Below the pieces are notes generated by a model, which ran no database searches, was not told where the DNA came from, and saw only the letters and a list, made by a program, of their open reading frames with translations. From the NCBI RefSeq assembly GCF_004123835.1, contig NZ_MZMU01000012.1, positions 682,001 through 746,000 of the forward strand: a DNA stretch of 64,000 bases, given 5' to 3'. The position numbers and the translations under genes were made by a program. Source of the stretch: Rhizobium leguminosarum. GTDB lineage: Bacteria; Pseudomonadota; Alphaproteobacteria; Rhizobiales; Rhizobiaceae. Below, piece by piece: positions 42,735 to 51,414 of the stretch (position 1 is its first letter; the number at the start of each line of letters is the position of its first letter).

Positions 42735-43062
42735 TTTCCGGTTCCTTTCTTGGGTCAGAGGCATGGTCTCGATGGGAGGTTCGTCCATGTCCATGATCAC
42801 AATATGGGCCTTGGGAACTCATCATTCAAACGAATAGAACTTATGGATAACATCAGAGATATTGAATGATGGCGGTGTGTCGGCGGTCATCCGTGACACG
42901 TTTTTGCAGTCTTTCCACCGACCTTAATCTCCGGGCCTTCCACGCAGGGGATAGCAAATTCCAGCTGAGCATGATGCCGAAAACCTGGCGGCTTTCGGCT
43001 CTGTTTCTTTGATAAATCCGAGTTCAGATTTTTGGGCTGGCCCGGCCGCAAATCATCCGCAT
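42735..43062. other. Intergenic region with a degenerate palindrome
   Basis: No gene is supported. GAGCATGATGCCGAAAACC (42967-42985) matches the left arm of the dispersed palindrome at 24880-24929, followed by GGCTTTCGGCTC; the right arm is eroded. The rest probably holds the DUF1127 promoter. Confidence 0.45.
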
Positions 43063-43710
43063 CTAATGTGCGGCAGTTGGGGTGATGATGCCAAGATTTC
43101 CAAGCCCGGCGACGATCAGCTGGACTGCGACTGCGGTCAGCAGGATGCCGAAGACGACCTCCGAGACGATCATGGTGACTGGCTTCATGCGCTTGGCGAG
43201 CTTGTCGATGTTGGTGAACACCAGATAGTCGAACGCGCCGACGATCAGGATCAGACCGATGACGAGTATCGCGCTGGCGATCGAGACGACTTCGCCGGAG
43301 GCGATGATGATGACCGTGATGCCGACAGGATTGAGCAGGTAAGGGACGGCGAGCGGAAATACGGCCAGCTTGTCTGGATCGACGGGAGCCGCAATGTCGT
43401 CATGCGGCTTCTCTGTCGGTCCTGATGCCATCTTGATGGCAATAAGCGCGAGGATGATGCCGCCGGCGACGGCGACCGCGCCACCCGTGATGTGGAGAAG
43501 CCGCATCAGCAGAGCGCCGGTGGCGAAAAGGATCAGCGCCGTGACGACGGCGATCAGAACCATCTGGCGGCCGATGCGCACCTGGGTTTCGGTATCGAAG
43601 GCGTGGGTCTTTTCCAGAAACGGCACCAGGGCGATCTTCGGCCCCATGCCGATCAGAAGCAGCAGCAGAAGTTTTCCGACGAGTGCGGCATCGATGACTG
43701 TGAAATCCAT
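43063..43710 (-). CDS. MarC family (UPF0056) membrane protein
   Basis: The 215-aa inner-membrane protein has six predicted spans and MarC-type motifs: LIGMGPKIALVPFLEKT, ITGGAVAVAGGIILALIAIK and the conserved AVPYLLNPVGITVIII. MarC proteins were once linked to multidrug resistance but their function is unsettled. It is flanked by a small secreted protein and an MscS-type channel gene on the same strand. Confidence 0.85.
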   Translation of the reverse strand: MDFTVIDAALVGKLLLLLLIGMGPKIALVPFLEKTHAFDTETQVRIGRQMVLIAVVTALILFATGALLMRLLHITGGAVAVAGGIILALIAIKMASGPTEKPHDDIAAPVDPDKLAVFPLAVPYLLNPVGITVIIIASGEVVSIASAILVIGLILIVGAFDYLVFTNIDKLAKRMKPVTMIVSEVVFGILLTAVAVQLIVAGLGNLGIITPTAAH

Positions 43711-43817
43711 GGAACGTACCCTCTAAAATTTGTGGCGCGGAGATCGAGGCCCTGCCCACTTTGGGGAGGGTAGTACGAAGAGAACCAAAACGGGCTCGCC
43801 AGTCTTCTGCGAGCCGC

Positions 43818-44219
43818 TCAGCGCGGGCATACGTCCCAGAAACCCGTCGTCTTGGCGGGCGAGGTGTAGTACCAGCATTGACCAGACTGCGGCGGCGTAT
43901 CTGCCAATGAAACGGCAGCAGTTCCGGCGACGAAGCCGATGGCGGCGCCTGCGGCGATGGCAGTGCCCGGTCGCCAGTAGCGGCGCGGGGCGACGACCAC
44001 GACGCCGCGCCGGACGGGCGGCCGGACGGCAGGACGGGTGCGCCCGACTGCAGCGCATCCGCGCGGCCCGCAGGCCGCAGCACCGCAGCCTCTCGGGCCG
44101 CATGCCGCTACGCCGCGGCGTGCGGCTTCGGCCGTCGCCGGAACGAAGAGGGGGGCGCAGACCATCATCAGCACGGCAAGTGTCGCAAGCATGTGCGACA
44201 GGATGTCCAGGATCTTCAT
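43818..44219 (-). CDS. Small exported Arg/Gly/Cys-rich protein
   Basis: The 133-aa protein starts at ATG 44219 with GGGAGGAA upstream. A signal peptide (ILSHMLATLAVLMMVCAPLF) is followed by a repeated ACGPRGC unit with regularly spaced cysteines, a basic RPAVRPPVRRGVVVVAPRRY stretch, a hydrophobic AIAAGAAIGFVAGTAAVS and a closing GQCWYYTSPAKTTGFWDVCP. I recall similar rhizobial small proteins, none with a known job. Cell-envelope association is likely from the basic and hydrophobic parts. Confidence 0.7.
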   Translation of the reverse strand: MKILDILSHMLATLAVLMMVCAPLFVPATAEAARRGVAACGPRGCGAAACGPRGCAAVGRTRPAVRPPVRRGVVVVAPRRYWRPGTAIAAGAAIGFVAGTAAVSLADTPPQSGQCWYYTSPAKTTGFWDVCPR

Positions 44220-44274
44220 CGCATTTCCTCCCATTGCTTTCGTGTCCTGTTTCATGGCCTGAAGAGTGCCGCTC

Positions 44275-46407
44275 TCAGGCCGGGTTCGCGGCGGTCGCCG
44301 CACTCTGCGCTGCGAGCGTCTGCTGGGCAGCGGCAGCAACAGCGTCGTCCTTTCCGCCTGAGACTTGGACGGTCGGCACGGCCAGCTTGATGCCGTTTTC
44401 GTTGAACGCCTGATGGATCATCCGCAGAGCCCGCCGCTTCAGCGTGAACTGCTGGCCGGGAAGCGTCATGACCTTCATTCGCAGGAGCAGGCCGGAGTCG
44501 CCCAGGCTGTCGATCCCCTGCATCTTCAGCGGCTCGATCGTGGTCGGTTTGAACTCCGGATCCTCGAACAGTTCCAGGCCGATCTTCTTGATGATCTTGC
44601 GGGCCTTCTCGATGTCGGAATCGTAGGTAATGGTGATCGTCATCTTCTCGATCACCCAGTCGCGGCTCATGTTCTGGACTGCTCCGAGCTCGCTGAAGGG
44701 CACGATGTAGACCGCGCCGCGGTGGTGCCTGAGCTTGATGGACCGCAAGCTGAAGGACTCGACGGTGCCCTTGTAGCTGCCGCTCTGGATATATTCGCCC
44801 ACCCGGAAGGCGTCGTCGAGCAGGTAGAACATCCCGCTGATGACGTCCTTGACCACGGTCTGCGCCCCGAAGCCGATGGCGACGCCGACGACGCCGGCAC
44901 CGGCGATCAACGGGCCGATTTCGACGCCGAGCGACGACAGCGCCATCATGATCGCGATGGCGACGAAGAGGATCATCAGGAAATTGCGAAGGATCGGCAG
45001 CAGCGTTCTGATACGCGTGCGCCGCCGCTCCCGTTCGCTGCCGATTTCAAGGACGGCCTCAGTGTCGCCGAGCTTGCGATCGATCAGGACTTTCACGACG
45101 CTCCAGGCGAGATCGACGATCAGGAGAATGATCCCGGCACTGAGGAGGCCGCGAACGAGGCGCAGAATCGGCGAATCCTGCATGGTCATCTGCGTCAGCC
45201 TGACGTCCAGGGCGTCCGCAAGCAGAACGATCGCTCCGACGATCAGCGCTGCCCTGATACCACGCTCGACGATCACCGAGACAACGGTGCCTTTCTTGTG
45301 TCCGTCCTCTTCGGCAGCGGAAGACCGCAGAATATTGTTGACCGACGCCTTGGTGAGGGCGATGGCCCCGGGCAGGGCGGCACAGACCACCGCGATCCAG
45401 AACAGCTTCATGGCGCCGACCACCCATAGCAGCCAGACGGCTGCGAAGTAGACCGTCCAGAGCCAGTTCCGTGCGCGCAGGCCGATCCGGCTGGCTTGGC
45501 CGGTAGACAATCGGGACGGACGTCTCCAGACTGCTTCGATGCCGATGACGAGCAGCACGAGGCCAAGCGAATAGGCCACGAGTTGCCGGGCCGGTACGGA
45601 AAAGCCGAGGGTGCCGAGCAGGCGGATGGTCACCCAGCCAAAGGCATACCAGCCGACGAGATAGCCCAGGCGTTTCGCCCAGTGGCCGGCGGCATCCTTG
45701 GTGATCGGGACGACACGGAACCGACCCTCTTCCTCTGCTCGCGGTGCCAGAAGCACGTCGAAAAGCGCGCTCGCCAGACGGAAGACGACGATCGCGAAGA
45801 GGTATCCGACGACGATCTCCCTGACAACAGGCGGCCATTGGAACAGCAGGAAGAAGCCGATGCTGCCGAGGCCGAAGGAAAGGACGTAACATGCCGCCCA
45901 CAGAAGCCTCGCAGCCAGTGCGATCAACCTTTCGCGAACCGTGGCAAAGGGCGCGCGCGCCATCCAGGAGCGCCAGCCGGCGCTGATCCACCAGAACAGC
46001 CATTGCGCGGCCAGCCCGACGGCAACGAAGGCCGCGACCAGAAAGATCGGCCGTGTCCCGCCGTTCGCCTGGATGTCCCGTTCGAGTACGGCCCCGCCGC
46101 GCATCGTCTCCAGGGGAAAGGACTGGATGGCGCCGAGAAGGCCGGAGGCGTGGGCACGGAACCGCATCGCGAATTCGGAGAATGAAGGGTCGCGGTTCGG
46201 GACTTCCAAAGGCGGCTCTGCCGCGGGTTTGGCTGCTTGCGATTGCTGCTGGAGGAAGCGCTGGACGTCGGGATCCGAGAACATCCCGATAAAGCGCTGG
46301 ACACTTTCCGGCTGTGGGCTTGCAGGCGTCACGCTCTGGGCCATGGCAATCGAAGCACCAAGGAGGACGGACACCAGGGCAGCCCCGGTAAAAAGCGATC
46401 TAAACAT
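44275..46407 (-). CDS. MscS family mechanosensitive ion channel
   Basis: The 710-aa channel has a signal peptide, a Gln-rich soluble region, about ten spans and a C-terminal MscS core with GVAIGFGAQTVVKDVISGMF then YLLDDAFRVGEY, the family vestibule sequence. It differs from the larger channel at 28779-31325, which has a longer periplasmic part. The start at 46407 follows AGGATCC. It follows a DUF900 lipoprotein gene by 73 bp on the same strand and may be co-transcribed. Confidence 0.88.
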   Translation of the reverse strand: MFRSLFTGAALVSVLLGASIAMAQSVTPASPQPESVQRFIGMFSDPDVQRFLQQQSQAAKPAAEPPLEVPNRDPSFSEFAMRFRAHASGLLGAIQSFPLETMRGGAVLERDIQANGGTRPIFLVAAFVAVGLAAQWLFWWISAGWRSWMARAPFATVRERLIALAARLLWAACYVLSFGLGSIGFFLLFQWPPVVREIVVGYLFAIVVFRLASALFDVLLAPRAEEEGRFRVVPITKDAAGHWAKRLGYLVGWYAFGWVTIRLLGTLGFSVPARQLVAYSLGLVLLVIGIEAVWRRPSRLSTGQASRIGLRARNWLWTVYFAAVWLLWVVGAMKLFWIAVVCAALPGAIALTKASVNNILRSSAAEEDGHKKGTVVSVIVERGIRAALIVGAIVLLADALDVRLTQMTMQDSPILRLVRGLLSAGIILLIVDLAWSVVKVLIDRKLGDTEAVLEIGSERERRRTRIRTLLPILRNFLMILFVAIAIMMALSSLGVEIGPLIAGAGVVGVAIGFGAQTVVKDVISGMFYLLDDAFRVGEYIQSGSYKGTVESFSLRSIKLRHHRGAVYIVPFSELGAVQNMSRDWVIEKMTITITYDSDIEKARKIIKKIGLELFEDPEFKPTTIEPLKMQGIDSLGDSGLLLRMKVMTLPGQQFTLKRRALRMIHQAFNENGIKLAVPTVQVSGGKDDAVAAAAQQTLAAQSAATAANPA

Positions 46408-46480
46408 GCGGATCCTGGAAAGTAATAACATCGTTTATCCTGATCTCGATGAACCTGTTCGCCTGCCGGTTCCTAAGCCG

Positions 46481-47794
46481 TCATTGCCGGCACGACTCCT
46501 TCGACCGGCCTGCGGCAATGCAGTCGGGCGCTCGCGGCTGCGTACCCACGGGACCTGTGAGGCCGCTGACCTGGCCGGCGTAATTATCTCTGGTATCGGC
46601 ATCGACGACGGCGACCGGGGCGGCAAGGATCAGGCCGGCTGCGCTGCCTGCCGCCGCCGCAGTGCTCGTCGTCGCGGCAAGGATCTTGTCCCCGAGCCCG
46701 ACCTTGCTGTCGGTCAGCGTCTGGCCGTCGGAAATCCGCGCGCCGATGAGCTGAACGACCTCGGGCGATTCCGCGAATTTTCCGTGGTTCAGCCTGTCGC
46801 CCGCCTTGACCTTGGTGAGGTCGATCACCGTGATCTGGCTGTCGGCCAGTTCCTTCTTGAAGGGCGCCTGCTCGGGATCGATGGCGCCGAGTCTGGCGAC
46901 GTCGCCCCATACCCTGCGGGATACCGCGAGCGCGCGGTCGTCTCGCGAAACGAACAAGGTGAACTTCGGATGCTGCTTGCCCATGTCGACGATCTGCTGG
47001 CGGAAGACATCGACATCCACGTCGGGCGAGGCCAGCATGACATTCTCGAACTTAGCAGGGAGGCGGCCGTTGCGGATCGCCATCTGACGAAGCGCTTCCA
47101 GCGCCAGCCAGTTCCCCATGGAATGCGCCAGGATCGAGACTTCCTTCACCTCTGGATCCTTGGCGAGATACTGGAAGAGCGTCTCCAGGGCGTTGCGCGT
47201 GTAGTTGGTGCTCTCCCTGTCATAACCATATGCGAGCAGACTGCCGCGCGACGGCCATGTCACCAGCACGGGCGCGCTATGCACACCGGAATCCTTGACG
47301 ATCTGAGCGAAGCGATAGACGGAATCTTCGAAACGGTTGTTGAAGCCGTGGATGAACACCAGCACGCTGCGGTCGCGGCTCTTCCTGACCGAGGCGCTCA
47401 GCCATTTCTTGGCGTCGTCGCGTGTGATCTCCTCGGCTTTCAAGGTCGCGAAGTCGGTGGCCGGGTTGGATGGAAGCCGCCTCGGCCAGGCGACTTCGCC
47501 GATCTTGCGGACGTTCGCAGGCGGGATGGATACGGTGATGTCGGCAAACGCCGGGGCGAGTGCACGCTCGCCTGTGAACATTTCGCCTTGGATCGTGGAG
47601 CGGCTGCGCGTCGTGGTCACGAGCATGTCGACCTTGGTGGCGTTGGGCGCGCTATCGGCAACGGGGATGAGTACGTTCTTCGGGTGGCCTCCGCATCCGG
47701 ACAATGCGCAGAGCAGCAGCAGAGCCGAAATCCATTTCAAACCCGGGGAAAGGCTTGGCTGAATTCGGCCGTCACGACATTTTGCTGTGCTCAC
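46481..47794 (-). CDS. DUF900 alpha/beta-hydrolase lipoprotein
   Basis: The 437-aa protein has a lipoprotein signal peptide ending in the lipobox ALSGC, then a DUF900 (DUF900-type alpha/beta hydrolase) domain. RSVLVFIHGFNNRFEDSVYR is the hallmark, with the nucleophile in SILAHSMGNWLA. It is probably an outer-membrane- or periplasm-facing esterase or lipase of unknown substrate. A GTG start at 47794 has GAGGAA upstream. A half-site of the GTATGTTAC motif lies about 120 bp upstream. Its C-terminal third is Ala-rich. Confidence 0.85.
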   Translation of the reverse strand: MSTAKCRDGRIQPSLSPGLKWISALLLLCALSGCGGHPKNVLIPVADSAPNATKVDMLVTTTRSRSTIQGEMFTGERALAPAFADITVSIPPANVRKIGEVAWPRRLPSNPATDFATLKAEEITRDDAKKWLSASVRKSRDRSVLVFIHGFNNRFEDSVYRFAQIVKDSGVHSAPVLVTWPSRGSLLAYGYDRESTNYTRNALETLFQYLAKDPEVKEVSILAHSMGNWLALEALRQMAIRNGRLPAKFENVMLASPDVDVDVFRQQIVDMGKQHPKFTLFVSRDDRALAVSRRVWGDVARLGAIDPEQAPFKKELADSQITVIDLTKVKAGDRLNHGKFAESPEVVQLIGARISDGQTLTDSKVGLGDKILAATTSTAAAAGSAAGLILAAPVAVVDADTRDNYAGQVSGLTGPVGTQPRAPDCIAAGRSKESCRQ

Positions 47795-47911
47795 TGGCGT
47801 TCCTCATAGCCCTGTCAAGTTCGTACGGGCCTCGACGCCACGCGCGGCGGCGGTCGAAGTCGGCACTGGGCGAGACTATGCGAAGATGAGATGGCTTACC
47901 CGTATGATCGG

Positions 47912-47923
47912 GTATGTTACGGT
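47912..47923. promoter_or_regulatory. Half-site of the GTATGTTAC motif
   Basis: GTATGTTACGGT matches the left half and centre of the 19-bp palindrome at 49799-49817; the right half is not conserved. It lies in the 142-bp gap upstream of the DUF900 lipoprotein gene. On its own it would be weak evidence. Confidence 0.3.
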
Positions 47924-47936
47924 CGGGGAGACAGTA

Positions 47937-49757
47937 TCAGCGGGGTTGCAGGTCCGAAGTGGCGGCGCTCGACGCAATTGCATCCGGATCGGGCACCGTC
48001 ATCCCCGCCTTGCGAAGTCCTTCAATCAGACGGTCGCGATCTTCAGGCTGCATGTTGCGCATCGCGAGTTCCGTTACAATGTTCGGGAGGAAGTCAGGTC
48101 GCATGCTGACGAACACCTGTCCTTCCCGGCGAGCGTCGTCCATCATGCCAGCCTCAGCGTAGATGATGGCGGCGACAACATGGAAGAGAGGGAACTTCTG
48201 CATGTTCGCCTGCCTGATCTCCAGCACGGCGGTGTGGTTGTCGCGGAGCATGTAGGCGGCCAGGGCTCGCGTCCCGCGGTAGAAGCCGCCGCTGCCCGGA
48301 TTGAGGGCGATGGCCTGATCCAGGAGGGCAGCTCCACGTTGCCACTGGCCAGCGATCGCAAGCCGCGTTCCGAACTCGCCCATCAGTTCGGTGTCGTTGG
48401 GGTTGGTTGCGAGCGCCTGCTCGCCCACCCGAAGTGATTCAGCGAGCTGCCTGTCGAAGAACAGCGCCGTCATCAGCGCTTGAAGTCCGCGTGTATTGCT
48501 TGGATCGATCTGCGTTGCGCGCCTGGCGGCATCGAGCGCCCGCTGTATGGCTGAATCCTGGCCTGGTGTCGGATTGAACTTGTACCGGTCCTCATCGAGA
48601 TAGACGATCGACAGCATTGCCCAGGCGGTCGCGTAGCTCGGAAACCGCGCGACCGCAGCCTCGAGGCAATCCCGGACGCGTGCATGCGCTTCGGCGCTCA
48701 GTTCGGAACGATAGGCATAGAAGCGCAACGTGCACTCATACGCACCGAGATCATCAGGCGGCGGACTGGCAGAGTCGACCTGTGCCATGACCCCGTAGGG
48801 TTGGGCGATGGCGGTCGCGACCTTTCTGGCGACATCCGTCTGGATCGCAAACAGGTCTCCCGATGCGAGATCATTGTCATAGTTCTCCGACCAGAGGATC
48901 TCGCCGTCCGACGTATCGAGCAATCTGGCTGTCACACGAAGACGCTTGCCCGACGTGCGTACCCCGCCGGCAAGGAGATAGCGTGCGCCGAATTCGGCCC
49001 GGATCTCCGATGCGCCCACATCCGCGGGGAGGGACTTGGACGTCTCGCGGCCGAAGACCTTGATCTCCTTGAACCGTGGCAGGATGGTCATCAGTTCCTC
49101 GGTCAGGCCGGCAGTGTAGAGCTGCGCCTCCGGCCCTTCGCCGAGGTTGGCAAACGGGGCCACCACGAGGGCCGGACGATCGGGCGACAGGCTTGCAACG
49201 CGTTCGAGCGACGGAGCGGGAGATCGCGGCCCGATCCAATATAGCGAAATAGCCACTGCAGCGAGCGCAGCAGCACCCGGTAACAAGATCCGCCTTGCGC
49301 GCCACCAGGGTCGGGAGCGGATCTCAGGGGGCGATGTTTCGCCAGCTTCTTCGTCTCCAGTGTCGACTGACGCCGGACAGGACCAGGTGAAGGTTGGAAC
49401 ATATCCGCCTTTGGGAATGTCGATCCTGACAGGATCATGCTGCCCGGCGACGAGATAATAGCGCTCAAGCGACCGCCGCAGCCGTCCGGCCTCGATCCTG
49501 ACCACCGGATCGTCCTGGGTGAAGCCGGCATCCCGGCCGAACACCTCGATCGCGATCGAATAGGCTTTGATCCGGTTGCCCCGATCCTCAAGGGTTTCCG
49601 AGACGACATAGCGGAGGAACGCTGCGGCGCGACCGACGCCTGGAAATTCGGGGCTGGAGACGACACGTTCCAGTTGCTCCCTGATATCGTCGGCTTGAGG
49701 CGCCGGCCCTAAAGGAATGGGTGCTGCAGACCCCTCTGCTGGTATCCACGTCTGCAT
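47937..49757 (-). CDS. Membrane-anchored TPR protein with possible N-terminal DNA-binding region
   Basis: The 606-aa protein has a cytoplasmic N-terminal domain (about residues 23-122: AAAFLRYVVSETLEDRGNRI, PVVRIEAGRLRRSLERYYLV, RIDIPKGGYVPTF) shared by many rhizobial and acidobacterial TPR proteins. One membrane span follows (ILLPGAAALAAVAISLYWIG), then a FlgO/TolB-N-like region (LVVAPFANLGEGPEAQLYTA) and about six TPR helices. The layout resembles CadC/ToxR one-component sensors. DNA binding by the first domain is my inference. A perfect palindrome centred 51 bp before the ATG suggests autoregulation. Confidence 0.8.
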   Translation of the reverse strand: MQTWIPAEGSAAPIPLGPAPQADDIREQLERVVSSPEFPGVGRAAAFLRYVVSETLEDRGNRIKAYSIAIEVFGRDAGFTQDDPVVRIEAGRLRRSLERYYLVAGQHDPVRIDIPKGGYVPTFTWSCPASVDTGDEEAGETSPPEIRSRPWWRARRILLPGAAALAAVAISLYWIGPRSPAPSLERVASLSPDRPALVVAPFANLGEGPEAQLYTAGLTEELMTILPRFKEIKVFGRETSKSLPADVGASEIRAEFGARYLLAGGVRTSGKRLRVTARLLDTSDGEILWSENYDNDLASGDLFAIQTDVARKVATAIAQPYGVMAQVDSASPPPDDLGAYECTLRFYAYRSELSAEAHARVRDCLEAAVARFPSYATAWAMLSIVYLDEDRYKFNPTPGQDSAIQRALDAARRATQIDPSNTRGLQALMTALFFDRQLAESLRVGEQALATNPNDTELMGEFGTRLAIAGQWQRGAALLDQAIALNPGSGGFYRGTRALAAYMLRDNHTAVLEIRQANMQKFPLFHVVAAIIYAEAGMMDDARREGQVFVSMRPDFLPNIVTELAMRNMQPEDRDRLIEGLRKAGMTVPDPDAIASSAATSDLQPR

Positions 49758-49798
49758 GTCTGCCCCAATCCCCCGTTGAGTCACGTCACTGCCAGACT

Positions 49799-49817
49799 GT
49801 ATGTTACGGTAACATAC
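49799..49817. promoter_or_regulatory. Perfect 19-bp palindrome GTATGTTAC-G-GTAACATAC
   Basis: Nine-base arms flank a single centre base (49808). It lies between the membrane-anchored TPR gene (minus) and a small conserved gene (plus). Variants stand upstream of hlyD (50194-50212) and of the DUF3300 gene (56456-56474). It is the best copy of a motif probably bound by a dimeric regulator. Confidence 0.7.
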
Positions 49818-49899
49818 TCCACGAACCCTGCGGCGTCCATGAAGATTGGGCTGGGCACACGTTGCAGAGGCAGCGTCCAAATGCCGTGAGGAGTGAACC

Positions 49900-50154
49900 A
49901 TGGACGAAGGCATGACCGCAGTCCGTCGGCAGTTTCCAGCCAGGATCAAGGCGATCGATGATCTCTCTGCCCGCAGTGAGGACTTTCGGGAAATCTGCAG
50001 GGACTTTGCCGACGCCCAATCGGCGCTGCAGAAATGGAACGTCTCAACCGATCCAAAGCGCGGCGAGCGCGTCGTCGAATACCAGGAGCTGATCGCAGAA
50101 CTCTCCAAGGAGATAGAGGGCGCGCTTGACGCCTCGCTACCGCCACTTCGCTGA
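49900..50154 (+). CDS. Small conserved protein with helical C-terminus
   Basis: The 84-aa soluble protein is not named in any family I know, but RGERVVEYQELIAELSKEIE and FADAQSALQKWNVSTDPKRG look like short rhizobial proteins that I recall as conserved hypotheticals. It is helical and charged. The ATG at 49900 has AGGAGTG five bases upstream. The perfect palindrome at 49799-49817 lies 83-101 bp upstream, so it may belong to the same control unit as the divergent TPR gene. Confidence 0.65.
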   Translation: MDEGMTAVRRQFPARIKAIDDLSARSEDFREICRDFADAQSALQKWNVSTDPKRGERVVEYQELIAELSKEIEGALDASLPPLR

Positions 50155-50193
50155 TATGCGCGACCAGGCCCCGGCGGCCGGCCATCGCGCGGC

Positions 50194-50212
50194 GTATGTT
50201 ACGGTTACCTAC
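50194..50212. promoter_or_regulatory. GTATGTTAC-type palindrome upstream of hlyD
   Basis: GTATGTTAC-G-GTTACCTAC keeps the left arm and centre of the palindrome at 49799-49817 and matches seven of nine bases in the right arm. It is centred 105 bp before the start of the HlyD gene. Confidence 0.6.
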
Positions 50213-50307
50213 TTGCGTTCCATCGCCTGGTAACGACCATCGCGATAGACGTCCGGCGCTGAAACTTTGCGCTTCCACGAAACGAAACGCTTCCGAAGGA
50301 TATTGCC

Positions 50308-51414
50308 GTGGTTTCCGAAAATTTGGACGAGCCTGCCATTTCCCCAGCGCCTCGGAATCCACTCCGCAGGATAGCCCTCATCGTCGTCCTGCTGGCGCTC
50401 GTCCTGTTCGTCCTCTCCATCTTCATGGAGCGGCGCACGCCATCGACCTCGCAGGCTCAGGTCCAGGCCTATATCGTCGGCATCGCGCCCGAAGTCACCG
50501 GCCGGGTGGTGGAAGTGGGAGTCGTCGACAACTCGAGGGTCGACGCCGATCAGGTTCTCTTCCGTATCGATCCCGAGCGCTACGAGCTTGCGGTCAGTGA
50601 GGCCGAGGCGAGCCTTGCAAGTGTCGGCCAGTCGATGGGCGCGTCAACGGCTGCTGTCGATGCGGCGCAGGCAAAGCTCGTCACGGCCCAGGTCGATCGG
50701 GACAATCTTCGCGAACAATCTGCGCGCGCCGCAGAGCTGCAGCAGAGAGGCGTGTATTCCAAGGCGAGGGCCGATTCAGTCAAATCGGCTTTCGGTCAGT
50801 CAGAGGCAGCCGTCACCGGTGCCGAGGCCGAGCTGGCCAAGGCAAAGGAGCAGCTCGGGCCGAGCGGAAATGACAATCCGCAGCTCCGGGCAGCTCTGGC
50901 AGCGCTCGAAAAGGCACGACTCGATCTGCTGCGGACCACCGTTCAGGCACCTTCGGCCGGGGTCGTGACCAACCTCCAACTTACAACCGGTAAGGTCGTG
51001 TCGGCTGGACAGCCAGCCATGACCTTCATCGATGCCGGCACGATCTGGATCACTGCCGCCTTCAAGGAGAACAGCCTCGAGAAGGTCGCAGTCGGCAACC
51101 GGGCGGAAGTCCTTTTCGACGCGCTTCCCGGTCGGGTGTTTCCGGCGCAAGTCGAGAGCGTTGGTTTCGGTGTATCGCAAGGCAGCACGGACCCGAACAC
51201 CGGATTGCCGACGATCCGGAGCGATAGCGGCTGGGTCCAGGAGCCGCAGCGGTTTCCGGTCCGGCTCATCATCGAGGAGGCGCAGAGGCCCAAGGGCGGC
51301 GTACGCTACGGCTCACAGGCGAGCGTCGTCATCTACACCGGCGACAACCCGGTCACCAATGCCTGGGGATCGCTCTCTATCCGCATCAAGTCGGTGCTGA
51401 CATATGTCAACTGA
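50308..51414 (+). CDS. HlyD family membrane-fusion (periplasmic adaptor) protein
   Basis: The 368-aa adaptor has an N-terminal membrane anchor (IALIVVLLALVLFVLSIFME), a lipoyl/barrel-sandwich region (GRVVEVGVVDNSRVDADQVL then FRIDP), a coiled-coil hairpin about 100-190 and a beta-barrel (TIWITAAFKENSLEKVAVGN). This is the EmrA/AaeA type. The start is a GTG at 50308 with AAGGAT upstream. It overlaps the next gene by 11 bp, and a DUF2955 inner-membrane protein is its usual kind of partner (AaeA-AaeB-like). A palindrome lies about 100 bp upstream. Confidence 0.9.
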   Translation: MVSENLDEPAISPAPRNPLRRIALIVVLLALVLFVLSIFMERRTPSTSQAQVQAYIVGIAPEVTGRVVEVGVVDNSRVDADQVLFRIDPERYELAVSEAEASLASVGQSMGASTAAVDAAQAKLVTAQVDRDNLREQSARAAELQQRGVYSKARADSVKSAFGQSEAAVTGAEAELAKAKEQLGPSGNDNPQLRAALAALEKARLDLLRTTVQAPSAGVVTNLQLTTGKVVSAGQPAMTFIDAGTIWITAAFKENSLEKVAVGNRAEVLFDALPGRVFPAQVESVGFGVSQGSTDPNTGLPTIRSDSGWVQEPQRFPVRLIIEEAQRPKGGVRYGSQASVVIYTGDNPVTNAWGSLSIRIKSVLTYVN

